9,346 nucleotides of DNA from the NCBI GenBank assembly GCA_017630115.1, contig JAGBVY010000124.1, positions 1 to 9,346 of the forward strand, read 5' to 3'. This DNA comes from Tidjanibacter sp. (lineage in GTDB: Bacteria > Bacteroidota > Bacteroidia > Bacteroidales > Rikenellaceae). The position numbers and the translations under genes were made by a program. Under the pieces are notes generated by a model that ran no database searches, had not been told where the DNA came from, and worked only from the letters and a program-made list of their open reading frames with translations. Positions 1 to 6,891 of this stretch are shown piece by piece; position 1 is the stretch's first letter, and each line of letters opens with the position of its first letter.

Positions 1-903
1 CAACTCAACCGTTTTTTGCAGTTTCATCGGATAGATTGCAAGATCGGTATCGATGCAATTGCCCGACAAATTCTCAATTGCCTTGTGTTCCATTTCCTCC
101 ACACTAGCAGCGTAATTTGCCGCAAGCGTGGTGAGCGAAAGAGTGTCGGCAAAGCCCAAAAGAGATTTTGTCTTGCTCGCAAAGAGCATATCGCTACGCT
201 CAACGATTTTGTCGGCAATTGTACCACACCTCTTCAACGATGCCAGATAGTTCTCGTAGTGGCCATTGAGCGCTTGGAGGCTCGTCGCTTTATCGTATTC
301 ACGTCGGCTAAGTTTAGCACTATCATACTGTACCTCATAAGTTTGGAAGAGCTGAGCAATTTCATCCTCAATGAGTTTGTAGCGACGCATAGAGGTGATA
401 AACAGCTTTTTCAGCTCTTCGCTTACGGGCTCTCGTTCGGGTTGTGCAGCAACCTCAGTGGTTGGCTCTACCACAGCTTCGGGTTCTGGCTCGTCAGTAG
501 GCTCAATCGCAGGCTCCGGGGTGATTTCGTGCTCGATTTCGGGCGTTGGCTCAGGAGTAGGAAGCGTAACATCCTCGGTTTGTTGCGGCTCGGCTGTCGC
601 TTTCGCTTGTTCGGCAGCAACTCGCTCAGCCTCAATGGTTGCGGCTAGCTTTTCGAGGGTCGAACCTATGGCCAACGATTGCTTTTCGAGTTGGTGGATT
701 ACCCTTGCGAGTGAGTCGGAGGGAAGAGCCATATAAGCCTCACGAGCCGATTGAAGTTGGGCCTGGACTTGCTCGGCGCGTAGGGACAACTGGTGGCGCT
801 GACGCTCAGCAAAACTGCCAAGTGTACTTTGTGCCACGATAGACGAAATAGAACAAAGCAAGACCGCAAGGGTCGCAACAATATATCTCCTTATACCCAC
901 CAT
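1..903 (-). CDS. Unrecognised secreted coiled-coil protein with Pro/Glu-rich linker (C-terminus cut by window edge)
   Basis: An open frame of 301 codons runs from the ATG at 903-901 to the left edge with no stop, so the C-terminus is missing. Residues 1-24 look like a signal peptide: basic start (R5, R6), hydrophobic core, likely cleavage after A24 (IVA|QS). C17 has no good lipobox (Leu at -1), so a periplasmic protein is likelier than a lipoprotein. Residues about 30-105 are Gln/Glu/Ala-rich and probably coiled coil. Residues about 105-160 form a low-complexity linker rich in Pro-Glu pairs. From about 160 on, a second helical, charged region begins (EELKKLF...), with many Glu, Lys and Tyr. 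The start lies inside trkH and overlaps its end by 13 bases in another frame, suggesting translational coupling. I do not recognise the family. Periplasmic or envelope location is inferred from the signal peptide; function is unknown. Confidence 0.75.
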   Translation of the reverse strand, partial: MVGIRRYIVATLAVLLCSISSIVAQSTLGSFAERQRHQLSLRAEQVQAQLQSAREAYMALPSDSLARVIHQLEKQSLAIGSTLEKLAATIEAERVAAEQAKATAEPQQTEDVTLPTPEPTPEIEHEITPEPAIEPTDEPEPEAVVEPTTEVAAQPEREPVSEELKKLFITSMRRYKLIEDEIAQLFQTYEVQYDSAKLSRREYDKATSLQALNGHYENYLASLKRCGTIADKIVERSDMLFASKTKSLLGFADTLSLTTLAANYAASVEEMEHKAIENLSGNCIDTDLAIYPMKLQKTVEL

Positions 904-2336
904 CTCATTGTGAAAAAGTGTAACAATCCGAAAATCTCCAAACGACCCAACAGCATCTGCAAAGTGCTGACTGACTTAACAGCAATAGGCATAGCCGAAT
1001 AGTTGCTCAGTGAGCCAACCGTACCAAAGCCGGGGCCAATGTTGCCCATAGAACTAACTGAGGCTGTGAAACTTGTCATTGTATCCAGACCGCATAGAGC
1101 GTTAATAAACGTACCCAAGAGGATGATGAAAATGTAGATAACAATGTAGAGAATTGCGAAGTGGACAATGCTATTCTCCTGTACGTCGCCATTGCTTTTG
1201 ATGCGGATGACGGCACCGGGGTGTTGCTGTTGTTTGAGTTGCGCGCGAATGACTTTGCCCGCCATAAGTATGCGGTCGCTCTTCAAACCGCCCGCCGTAG
1301 AGCCTGCCATACCTCCCTGAATACTCATATAGATAAGGATGCAGATACACAAGGCAGGCCAAATGGTGGTGTCGGCCGTAGCAAAGCCAGTACTGGTGAC
1401 AATCGAAACACCCTGAAAAACACCGTGACGCAACGACTCTCCTATGGTGGTGTATGTGCCATTGCTCCACAAACTAAGGCTCAGTATTAGGCAGAGTGAC
1501 AGCGTGATAAGTATGTAGAAGCGTGTGCCTTCGTTGCGGAAAACGTTGTTGCGACGGCCCACCAGAGTGGCATAGACAATGCCCAAGTGGAGGCTCGAAA
1601 GGAACATAAAGAAGATACTCACAATCTCAATCCAGACATTGTTGTAGAAGCCAATGCTAGCATTTTTGGTGCTAAATCCTCCCGTCGCAATGTTGGAGAA
1701 GGCGTGGCAAACCGCATCAAACCAATTCATACCTGCCACCTTGAAGGCCACCGTATTGGCAATGGTCATTCCCAAGTAGATACCCATCAGGATTTTGATG
1801 ATTGTGGAGGAGGTGTAGCGATAGTTGTCGCGAGCCATTGATGAAATCTCCAAATTGCTCACAGTCATACGACTACGGCCTATCATAGGCATAATCACCA
1901 GAGTAAACATCACGACGCCCACACCGCCAATCCAGTTGGTTAGCTGTCGCCAAAATAGCAGTCCTTTGGGTAGAGCCTCAATGTCGTTGAGAATAGAAGC
2001 GCCCGAGGCTGTAAAGCCCGAAACACTCTCAAACCAAGCATTGATGAACGAAAACTCCCCTCCCCAAAGCAAATAGGGGAAAGTGCCTACAACACAAGAT
2101 GTTAGCCAAGCGCCGATAACGATAGCATAGCTCTCCTTAGAGCTTAGGCGATTGCTTTTGCCAACAAAAATCAAAGGGAAGCTACCCAAGAGTGCTGTTA
2201 GTAAAAACGACAGCAGTAGGGGTGTGAAACCGCCGTCGATGCCGTTGGCGTATGAAACAAGGGCCGAAATTAGCATGAATGCCGACTCAAAGAGCAGCAC
2301 CATACCAATGTAGCGAAATACAACCTGCAATCTCAT
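891..2336 (-). CDS. trkH: TrkH/KtrB-family potassium uptake transporter, membrane subunit
   Basis: This 481-residue integral membrane protein has the fourfold membrane-pore-membrane layout of the TrkH/KtrB/HKT superfamily, which moves K+ inward across the cytoplasmic membrane. The four pore loops with filter glycines are visible: SGFTASGAS around G112, NIATGGFST around G219, SIVTSTGFAT around G317, and MGNIGPGFG around G434. The N-terminus (RYIGMVLLFESAFML) is typical of the TrkH branch, and length matches the family's 480-500 residues. TrkH normally works with a cytoplasmic nucleotide-binding subunit, TrkA; none is encoded in the window. The gene follows the HAMP-protein gene by 29 bases, and its last 13 bases overlap the start of the next gene, so all three are probably co-transcribed. 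No clear Shine-Dalgarno is visible. In pore loop 1 Ala110 sits where many relatives have Thr. Whether it couples to Na+ or H+ cannot be told from sequence. Confidence 0.95.
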   Translation of the reverse strand: MRLQVVFRYIGMVLLFESAFMLISALVSYANGIDGGFTPLLLSFLLTALLGSFPLIFVGKSNRLSSKESYAIVIGAWLTSCVVGTFPYLLWGGEFSFINAWFESVSGFTASGASILNDIEALPKGLLFWRQLTNWIGGVGVVMFTLVIMPMIGRSRMTVSNLEISSMARDNYRYTSSTIIKILMGIYLGMTIANTVAFKVAGMNWFDAVCHAFSNIATGGFSTKNASIGFYNNVWIEIVSIFFMFLSSLHLGIVYATLVGRRNNVFRNEGTRFYILITLSLCLILSLSLWSNGTYTTIGESLRHGVFQGVSIVTSTGFATADTTIWPALCICILIYMSIQGGMAGSTAGGLKSDRILMAGKVIRAQLKQQQHPGAVIRIKSNGDVQENSIVHFAILYIVIYIFIILLGTFINALCGLDTMTSFTASVSSMGNIGPGFGTVGSLSNYSAMPIAVKSVSTLQMLLGRLEIFGLLHFFTMRWWV

Positions 2337-2365
2337 ACTTTTGGGGCTATTGTTGGAGTGATGAA

Positions 2366-3115
2366 TTACTGATGTTTTTTGAGGTTATCAATCAACTCCT
2401 TGATGTCGTCATTGAGTTGGCTGAGCTCGTTGTTTTCGTCCAACTTCACCTGATAGGGAACTTTGTTATTCACATAGGCATTCAGACTACGCGAAATACG
2501 CTTGACGGGCTTGGTGTAGTAGGTGTCGATGAAGAAGTAGAACAAGAGTAAAATCAGCACCGCCACCAAAAGCGTTAACACGCTGGGAGTTATGGTCTTA
2601 TAGATATTGCTCTCTAAGTTGGATACCCTCACTGCTACCGAGTTTTTGGGTGAGGCAAGATAGCTCTTGATGGCACTATCGAGCCTGTAATAAGCATCGA
2701 TATAGGAATCCATAAACCACTCTTTGTCGGCTGCCTCGCTGTTGGTGGGCGAGTGTTGGTCGATGATGTTGTGGTAGTGGGCGTTGGCCTCGGAGATGTT
2801 TTTCAGTGCGGTGCTCTGGGGGGCTTTATCCATAGCCTCCAACAATACAGCATTGAACTCAATAATGCCGTCGCCAAAACCGTCGGAGGGTGTTTCGCGG
2901 TTGAAAGTCACCATATTAAGTACGGCGCTATTCTGCTTCTGCAATGCATCGAGCATACGGCTGGCATACTCGGTACTCTGGGTGCTCTCGGCAATTATGT
3001 GTTCTGCATTGTTTCGCATACGGGTAAGCTCAAAGACATTGATAACCACAGCACACACCAGTACTACAAGCAGTGCAATGAAGCCTACTGATATTTTCCT
3101 ACGAATGGATTTCAT
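2366..3115 (-). CDS. Membrane sensor-like protein with HAMP domain and no output domain
   Basis: This 249-residue protein has the N-terminal half of a sensor kinase or chemoreceptor. A short basic start is followed by a first membrane helix at about 8-28, then an extracytoplasmic helical region at about 29-176 that resembles a four-helix-bundle ligand domain. A second membrane helix spans about 177-199. A HAMP-like segment begins at YTKPVKRIS (Pro203) and runs through ENNELSQLNDDIKELIDNL to the end. The protein stops there: there is no kinase, methyl-accepting or cyclase domain. Only 29 bases separate its TAA from trkH, so no hidden output domain follows. It is the first gene of the proposed operon with trkH, preceded by a TATATTTG promoter box. 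By inference it may sense an envelope or ionic cue and act through protein contact, perhaps with the transporter or a separate kinase. The domain assignment is by pattern only, and the function is unproven. Confidence 0.8.
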   Translation of the reverse strand: MKSIRRKISVGFIALLVVLVCAVVINVFELTRMRNNAEHIIAESTQSTEYASRMLDALQKQNSAVLNMVTFNRETPSDGFGDGIIEFNAVLLEAMDKAPQSTALKNISEANAHYHNIIDQHSPTNSEAADKEWFMDSYIDAYYRLDSAIKSYLASPKNSVAVRVSNLESNIYKTITPSVLTLLVAVLILLLFYFFIDTYYTKPVKRISRSLNAYVNNKVPYQVKLDENNELSQLNDDIKELIDNLKKHQ

Positions 3116-3140
3116 ACCAATTTATATTATATTGACAAGG

Positions 3141-3172
3141 CAAATATACTAATTATTTAGTTTTTCGGCCAA
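3141..3172 (-). promoter_or_regulatory. Putative Bacteroidetes-type promoter for the HAMP protein-trkH operon
   Basis: On the minus strand a perfect match to the Bacteroidetes -7 consensus TAnnTTTG (TATATTTG, 3148-3141) lies 25 bases upstream of the ATG at 3115. A TTG (3172-3170) sits 21 bases further upstream in the place expected for the -33 element, which means that element is inside the end of mtaB. The 5' leader would be only about 20-25 bases. The match is by eye; the surrounding DNA is AT-rich, so chance is possible. Confidence 0.5.
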
Positions 3173-4444
3173 CATCTCGCACTCTTCGTCCACTTTTATC
3201 AGCCTAACACGCTCAGTGGTATTTATGAGTGACCTGTCGAATGGCATTTTAACCTTAATATAGTTCTCCGTAAAACCATACATCCAACCCGCCTTGGGCG
3301 AACTCTCCCAAAGAACATTTGCCTCTGTGCCTACATATTTCTCGTAGAACTGGCGGTGGAGGCGACTACAAAGCTCTTCGAGGCGTGCGGCACGAAGAGT
3401 TTTGATAGAATCCTGCACCTTGTTTTTCATTGCAGCCGCAGGGGTGTTGGCGCGAGCCGAAAATGGGAAAACGTGGAGAAAGGCCGGAGCGAGCGCTTCG
3501 AGAAAATTGTAGGTCATCTGGAAATCCTCGTCGCTCTCACCGGGGAATCCGGCAATCACATCAATGCCAATGAACGCGTCGGGCATAGCCTTGCGAACAG
3601 CCTCAATGCGCGCCTTGAACATTGCGGTATTGTAGCGTCGGCGCATATCTTTAAGCACTCTGTCACAGCCACTTTGGATTGGTATGTGAAAGTGAGGCTG
3701 GAACTTCTTAGACGCGGCACAGATGTCGATAATCTCGTCGGTCAGAAGGTTGGGCTCGATGGATGAAATGCGGTAGCGCTCGATGCCTTCAACCTTGTCG
3801 AGCTCGCGGAGTAGGTCGGCAAAACTCTCTCCGGTAGTGCGGCCAAAATCGCCCGTATTTACACCCGTAATCACAATCTCTTTATGTCCCTCGGCGGCAA
3901 TAGTTTTGGCCTCCGCAATGAGGTTGCTGATGGGCATATTGCGACTGGCACCACGAGCGTTGTGGATGGTGCAGTAGCTACAACAATAGTCACAACCGTC
4001 TTGCACTTTCAGAAAGGCACGAGTGCGATCACCCGAAGAGAATGCCGCAAAAAAGCGTGTAAGTTCCTCGGTAGAGCAGCTCGTAACCTCCTGACGCACA
4101 CCTTTTTTGCCAAGCTCTACGACAGCCTTATACATATCTCCCTTGTCGTTGTTGGAAAGGACAATATCGACACCCTCAATAGCAGCAATCTCATAGGGTT
4201 TGAGCTGTGCATAGCATCCCGTAACAGCAATTATGGCCTCGGGATTGAGCTTGTGGATACGACGGATGATGTTGCGACACTTTTTGTCGGCGTGTTCGGT
4301 TACGGAGCAGGAGTTTATAATGCAGACATCTGCCTCGCGGAAATCCTCGGTGCGGGTGTGTCCTCCGCCGATAAACTCACGCGCGAGTGTGGATGATTCG
4401 GAAAAGTTGAGCTTGCAGCCCAATGTGTAGAAGCAAACTTTCAT
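3149..4444 (-). CDS. mtaB: tRNA (t6A37) C2-methylthiotransferase MtaB
   Basis: This radical-SAM enzyme of the MiaB/RimO/MtaB family adds a methylthio group to t6A at position 37 of ANN-decoding tRNAs, giving ms2t6A, using two [4Fe-4S] clusters and S-adenosylmethionine. The N-terminal UPF0004 domain carries its three cluster cysteines at C10 (TLGCK), C46 (INSCSVT) and C77 (VTGCYAQ). The radical-SAM CxxxCxxC motif is C151-C155-C158 within QDGCDYCCSYC. A C-terminal TRAM-like RNA-binding stretch follows at about 370-430. TLGCKLN and GVNTGDFG favour MtaB over MiaB or RimO. The frame is open 24 codons further upstream, but the family begins at MKVCFYTLGCK, so the ATG at 4444 is chosen, giving 431 residues, a normal length; AAAGG lies shortly upstream as a weak ribosome site. 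It diverges from the metal-permease operon. The downstream gene begins 33 bases after its stop but seems to have its own promoter. Confidence 0.94.
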   Translation of the reverse strand: MKVCFYTLGCKLNFSESSTLAREFIGGGHTRTEDFREADVCIINSCSVTEHADKKCRNIIRRIHKLNPEAIIAVTGCYAQLKPYEIAAIEGVDIVLSNNDKGDMYKAVVELGKKGVRQEVTSCSTEELTRFFAAFSSGDRTRAFLKVQDGCDYCCSYCTIHNARGASRNMPISNLIAEAKTIAAEGHKEIVITGVNTGDFGRTTGESFADLLRELDKVEGIERYRISSIEPNLLTDEIIDICAASKKFQPHFHIPIQSGCDRVLKDMRRRYNTAMFKARIEAVRKAMPDAFIGIDVIAGFPGESDEDFQMTYNFLEALAPAFLHVFPFSARANTPAAAMKNKVQDSIKTLRAARLEELCSRLHRQFYEKYVGTEANVLWESSPKAGWMYGFTENYIKVKMPFDRSLINTTERVRLIKVDEECEMLAEKLNN

Positions 4445-4472
4445 TTTGACCTTTAATGTTGCTATTTTGGTG

Positions 4473-4480
4473 CGAAAGTA
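4473..4480 (-). promoter_or_regulatory. Possible -7 element for mtaB
   Basis: The minus strand reads TACTTTCG here, one base off the Bacteroidetes TAnnTTTG consensus, 28 bases upstream of the chosen mtaB ATG. A -33 partner (TTG or TTTG) is not evident at the usual distance. This is the best candidate in the 109-base divergent gap between mtaB and the permease gene, but it is weak. Confidence 0.25.
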
Positions 4481-4503
4481 TGAAATTTTTTGCGACTTTT
4501 GAG

Positions 4504-4511
4504 TAACTTTG
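4504..4511 (+). promoter_or_regulatory. Putative -7 promoter element of the metal permease-lpt-fmt operon
   Basis: TAACTTTG matches the Bacteroidetes -7 consensus TAnnTTTG exactly and lies 42 bases upstream of the permease ATG at 4554. A TTTG run ends at 4492, only 11 bases upstream, which is too close for a standard -33 element, so only the -7 box is supported. No metal-regulator (Zur, Fur or MntR) operator with clear dyad symmetry was seen in the gap. Confidence 0.45.
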
Positions 4512-4553
4512 CACACCTATTGGTGGAATTTTACTCGATTGAACTTTTTTACG

Positions 4554-5396
4554 ATGGATTTCTTTACGGCAATTACAACTTATGACTTCCTGCTGAGTGC
4601 AATTCTGGCAGCTGTGCTTTCGGGCGTAGCTTGTGGTGTTGTTGGCACTTACGTGGTGTCGCGCCGTATGGTTTTCCTTAGCGGTGGTATCACCCACGCA
4701 AGTTTTGGAGGCATAGGCATTGCCTACCACTTTGGACTCAATCCGATTGGTGGAGCTATGGTGTTTGCTATCCTGTCGGCTCTGGGGATAGAGTGGGCGG
4801 GAGCAAAGGGGCGCATCAGACCCGACTCGGCCATAGGCATTGTGTGGAGCGTTGGTATGGCCATAGGTTTGCTGTTTATCTTTGCCACTCCCGGCTATGC
4901 ACCCAATCTTATGAGTTTCCTCTTTGGCGACATACTGACCGTAGGCCACTCCAACATAATTGCTCTGGCGATACTCAATGTGGTGCTGCTTGTGGTTATG
5001 ACCTTTTTGGGTAGGCCAATCATTTATTCGGCTTTCGATAGGGACTACGCTAAGAGTCAGGGCGTTAGGGCCGACTTGCTGTTGGCGCTGATGACAGTGC
5101 TGACCTCTGTTGCTATTGTTCTGTCGATTAGGATTGTGGGTATTGTGCTGCTTGTATCGTTGCTGAGTATTCCGCCCACCATTGCCGGTTGCTTCACCAA
5201 ATCGTATATGAAAATCGTCGTTTTGTCGGCTTTGTTTGCTGTTGTGGGCAATCTTGCAGGGCTCTATGTGGCCTATACGATAGATTTTCCTGTGGGTGCA
5301 ACCACAATTATTTTGCTTGCGTTAGCACTTTTTATCGTAAAACTACTAACTTTGCCCTCTAATGGCCCTCGCGGGCGTACAAAAGCCAAAAGTTGA
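4554..5396 (+). CDS. ABC-3 family metal-ion ABC transporter permease (zinc/manganese type)
   Basis: This 280-residue, very hydrophobic protein has about eight or nine membrane helices and belongs to the ZnuB/MntB/TroC permease family, which forms the channel of importers for Zn2+, Mn2+ or Fe2+. Family hallmarks include the early GVVGTYVVSRRMVFLSGGITHASFGG segment (two glycine-rich parts with H and S residues), the RPDSAIGIVWS region, the SFLFGDILTV loop and the late RIVGIVLLVSLLSIPPTIA stretch, which lies at the ATPase-coupling side. The frame is open 15 codons further upstream, but MDFFTAITTYDFLLSAIL is the usual kind of start, and the proposed promoter lies upstream of it. No matching ATPase or metal-binding lipoprotein gene is in the window, so its partners must be encoded elsewhere. 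It is the first gene of a plus-strand set: the next gene begins 13 bases after its TGA. Metal specificity cannot be assigned. Confidence 0.9.
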   Translation: MDFFTAITTYDFLLSAILAAVLSGVACGVVGTYVVSRRMVFLSGGITHASFGGIGIAYHFGLNPIGGAMVFAILSALGIEWAGAKGRIRPDSAIGIVWSVGMAIGLLFIFATPGYAPNLMSFLFGDILTVGHSNIIALAILNVVLLVVMTFLGRPIIYSAFDRDYAKSQGVRADLLLALMTVLTSVAIVLSIRIVGIVLLVSLLSIPPTIAGCFTKSYMKIVVLSALFAVVGNLAGLYVAYTIDFPVGATTIILLALALFIVKLLTLPSNGPRGRTKAKS

Positions 5397-5409
5397 GAAA
5401 AGATATAGA

Positions 5410-6867
5410 ATGAAAACCATACATCGCTTTACACTCAAATCGTTTCTGGGCCCTATGGTGCTCTCGTTCTTCATCGTGATGTTTATCCTGATGATGAACT
5501 TTGTGTGGCGTTATATTGACGAACTGGTAGGTAAGGGACTTAGTTTCGGTATTATAATCGAGCTACTCTTCTACGCAACGGCCAATATGATGCCTCTGGG
5601 TATTCCTTTGGCCACACTCTTTGCGGGTATTATGACAATGGGTAACTTGGGCGAACACAACGAGTTGTTGGCTATGAAGTCGGCCGGCATGTCACTACCT
5701 CGCATCCTTTCGCCACTGATGGGTGTTGTATTGGTGGTGGCTGTGGCAAGTTTCTTTGTGGTAAACAACCTTGTCCCATACTCCAATAAAAAGATGATGG
5801 CTATCATCTACGACATCCGCCAACAGAAGGAGAATATGGAGTTTAAGGACGGCATATTCTTCAACGGTATCGACAATATGAATATCCGAGTTGGTCATCA
5901 AGACCCCGAAACACAGCTGCTTACGGATGTTCTTATCTACGATACGCGCGACAGAAATGGTAATATGACCACAACTGTGGCCGACTCGGGCTATATATAT
6001 ATGTCCGATGATAAGAAATTCCTGATTGTCAAGCTCTACAACGGCCAGACCTACGAGACTACACGCAACTACAAGTGGAGCACCGAAAATACCGTGCGAC
6101 ATCAGGTATTTGCCGAGCAGAATGGTGCGTTGGCGATTGACGGTTTCGACTTCTCGCGCACCGATATGAATCTATTTAGCAACCACCAAACCAAAAATAT
6201 ATCCGAGTTGCAGGTGGATATCGACTCGCTCAGGGTGGAGTCGGATAGGGGAGCGGCACGTTCCTACGAACCTCTGCTGAAAAAGTATCTTATGACGCGC
6301 GACGAGTCGGCTTGGGGACTATTTGATACTGTGAAGGTTGATTACTCCTACAAAGTACCAACCGACCTTATAGCCACGCTCGGCGAGATGTCGCTCGAAG
6401 AGAAAAACAACATTGTGTCGAAGGCCAAAACCAACGCTCGAATGTCGCGTAACACGCTCAATCGCAACGAGGATACGGCCAAAGATTCGCTCAATAAACT
6501 CTACCGCTCGAAGGTGGAGTGGCATCGAAAGGTGTCGTTGCCCATATCGGTCATCATCTTCTTCCTTATTGGTGCGCCTCTGGGTGCGATTATTCGTAAG
6601 GGTGGCTTGGCGATGCCCGTTGTGGTGTCGGTTCTCTTCTTTGTGATTTACTACATCATTAGCATTGCGGGCGAAAAAATGGCAAAAGAGGGCACTTGGG
6701 ATGCAGGCTTTGGTATGTGGTTTTCCTCTTTTATACTACTACCTATTGCACTCTATTTGACACACATAGCTACCAACGATTCCAATTTGTTTAATGTTGA
6801 TTGGTATGTTATTCAGTACAATAAAATCAAGGCAAAAGTGCAAACTCTTGCAAAGAAGAATCGTTAG
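5410..6867 (+). CDS. LptF/LptG (YjgP/YjgQ) family lipopolysaccharide export permease
   Basis: LptF/LptG proteins pair in the inner membrane with the ATPase LptB2 to extract lipopolysaccharide and pass it to the periplasmic bridge. This 485-residue member shows the expected order: first helix at about 13-33, helices 2-3 at about 45-78 and 100-120, a large periplasmic domain at about 122-372, and helices 4-6 at about 375-395, 402-422 and 435-455. The cytoplasmic coupling segment GEHNELLAMKSAGMS (about 81-95) is the family's LptB contact and is well kept. The periplasmic part is about twice that of enterobacterial LptF or LptG; longer forms are usual in Bacteroidota. The ATG at 5410 is chosen over an in-frame ATG at 5362 because family similarity begins at MKTIHRFTLKSFLGP and the earlier one overlaps the permease gene. 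A weak GAGAAAAG ribosome site precedes it. Which of LptF or LptG it represents is not decided here. Confidence 0.92.
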   Translation: MKTIHRFTLKSFLGPMVLSFFIVMFILMMNFVWRYIDELVGKGLSFGIIIELLFYATANMMPLGIPLATLFAGIMTMGNLGEHNELLAMKSAGMSLPRILSPLMGVVLVVAVASFFVVNNLVPYSNKKMMAIIYDIRQQKENMEFKDGIFFNGIDNMNIRVGHQDPETQLLTDVLIYDTRDRNGNMTTTVADSGYIYMSDDKKFLIVKLYNGQTYETTRNYKWSTENTVRHQVFAEQNGALAIDGFDFSRTDMNLFSNHQTKNISELQVDIDSLRVESDRGAARSYEPLLKKYLMTRDESAWGLFDTVKVDYSYKVPTDLIATLGEMSLEEKNNIVSKAKTNARMSRNTLNRNEDTAKDSLNKLYRSKVEWHRKVSLPISVIIFFLIGAPLGAIIRKGGLAMPVVVSVLFFVIYYIISIAGEKMAKEGTWDAGFGMWFSSFILLPIALYLTHIATNDSNLFNVDWYVIQYNKIKAKVQTLAKKNR

Positions 6868-6891
6868 TTTTCAACCAAAATCATTTTTGTT

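Noticed and set aside
395..736. Plus-strand Ser/Gly-rich open frame, with a 16-648 frame beside it.
   Set aside because: They are antisense to the minus-strand secreted protein; the Ser/Gly repeats mirror its Pro/Glu-rich codons, and the minus frame has a signal peptide and runs open for 301 codons.
2337..2365. Chance that the HAMP protein is a frameshifted histidine kinase.
   Set aside because: Only 29 bases remain before trkH, with no H-box or ATP-binding motifs in any frame, so nothing of a kinase is left.
4445..4516. Longer N-terminus for MtaB using an upstream start.
   Set aside because: The family begins at MKVCFYTLGC; the extra 24 residues are unlike it and would include the likely promoter.
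4377..4949. Minus-strand 190-codon open frame overlapping the mtaB start and the metal permease.
   Set aside because: It covers the divergent promoter region and antisense of a clear ABC-3 permease, and its His/Ser/Lys-rich composition matches no family.
5362..5409. Earlier start for the LptF/LptG-family protein.
   Set aside because: It would overlap the permease gene by 35 bases and add 16 residues not expected in the family; the ATG at 5410 has a weak ribosome site.
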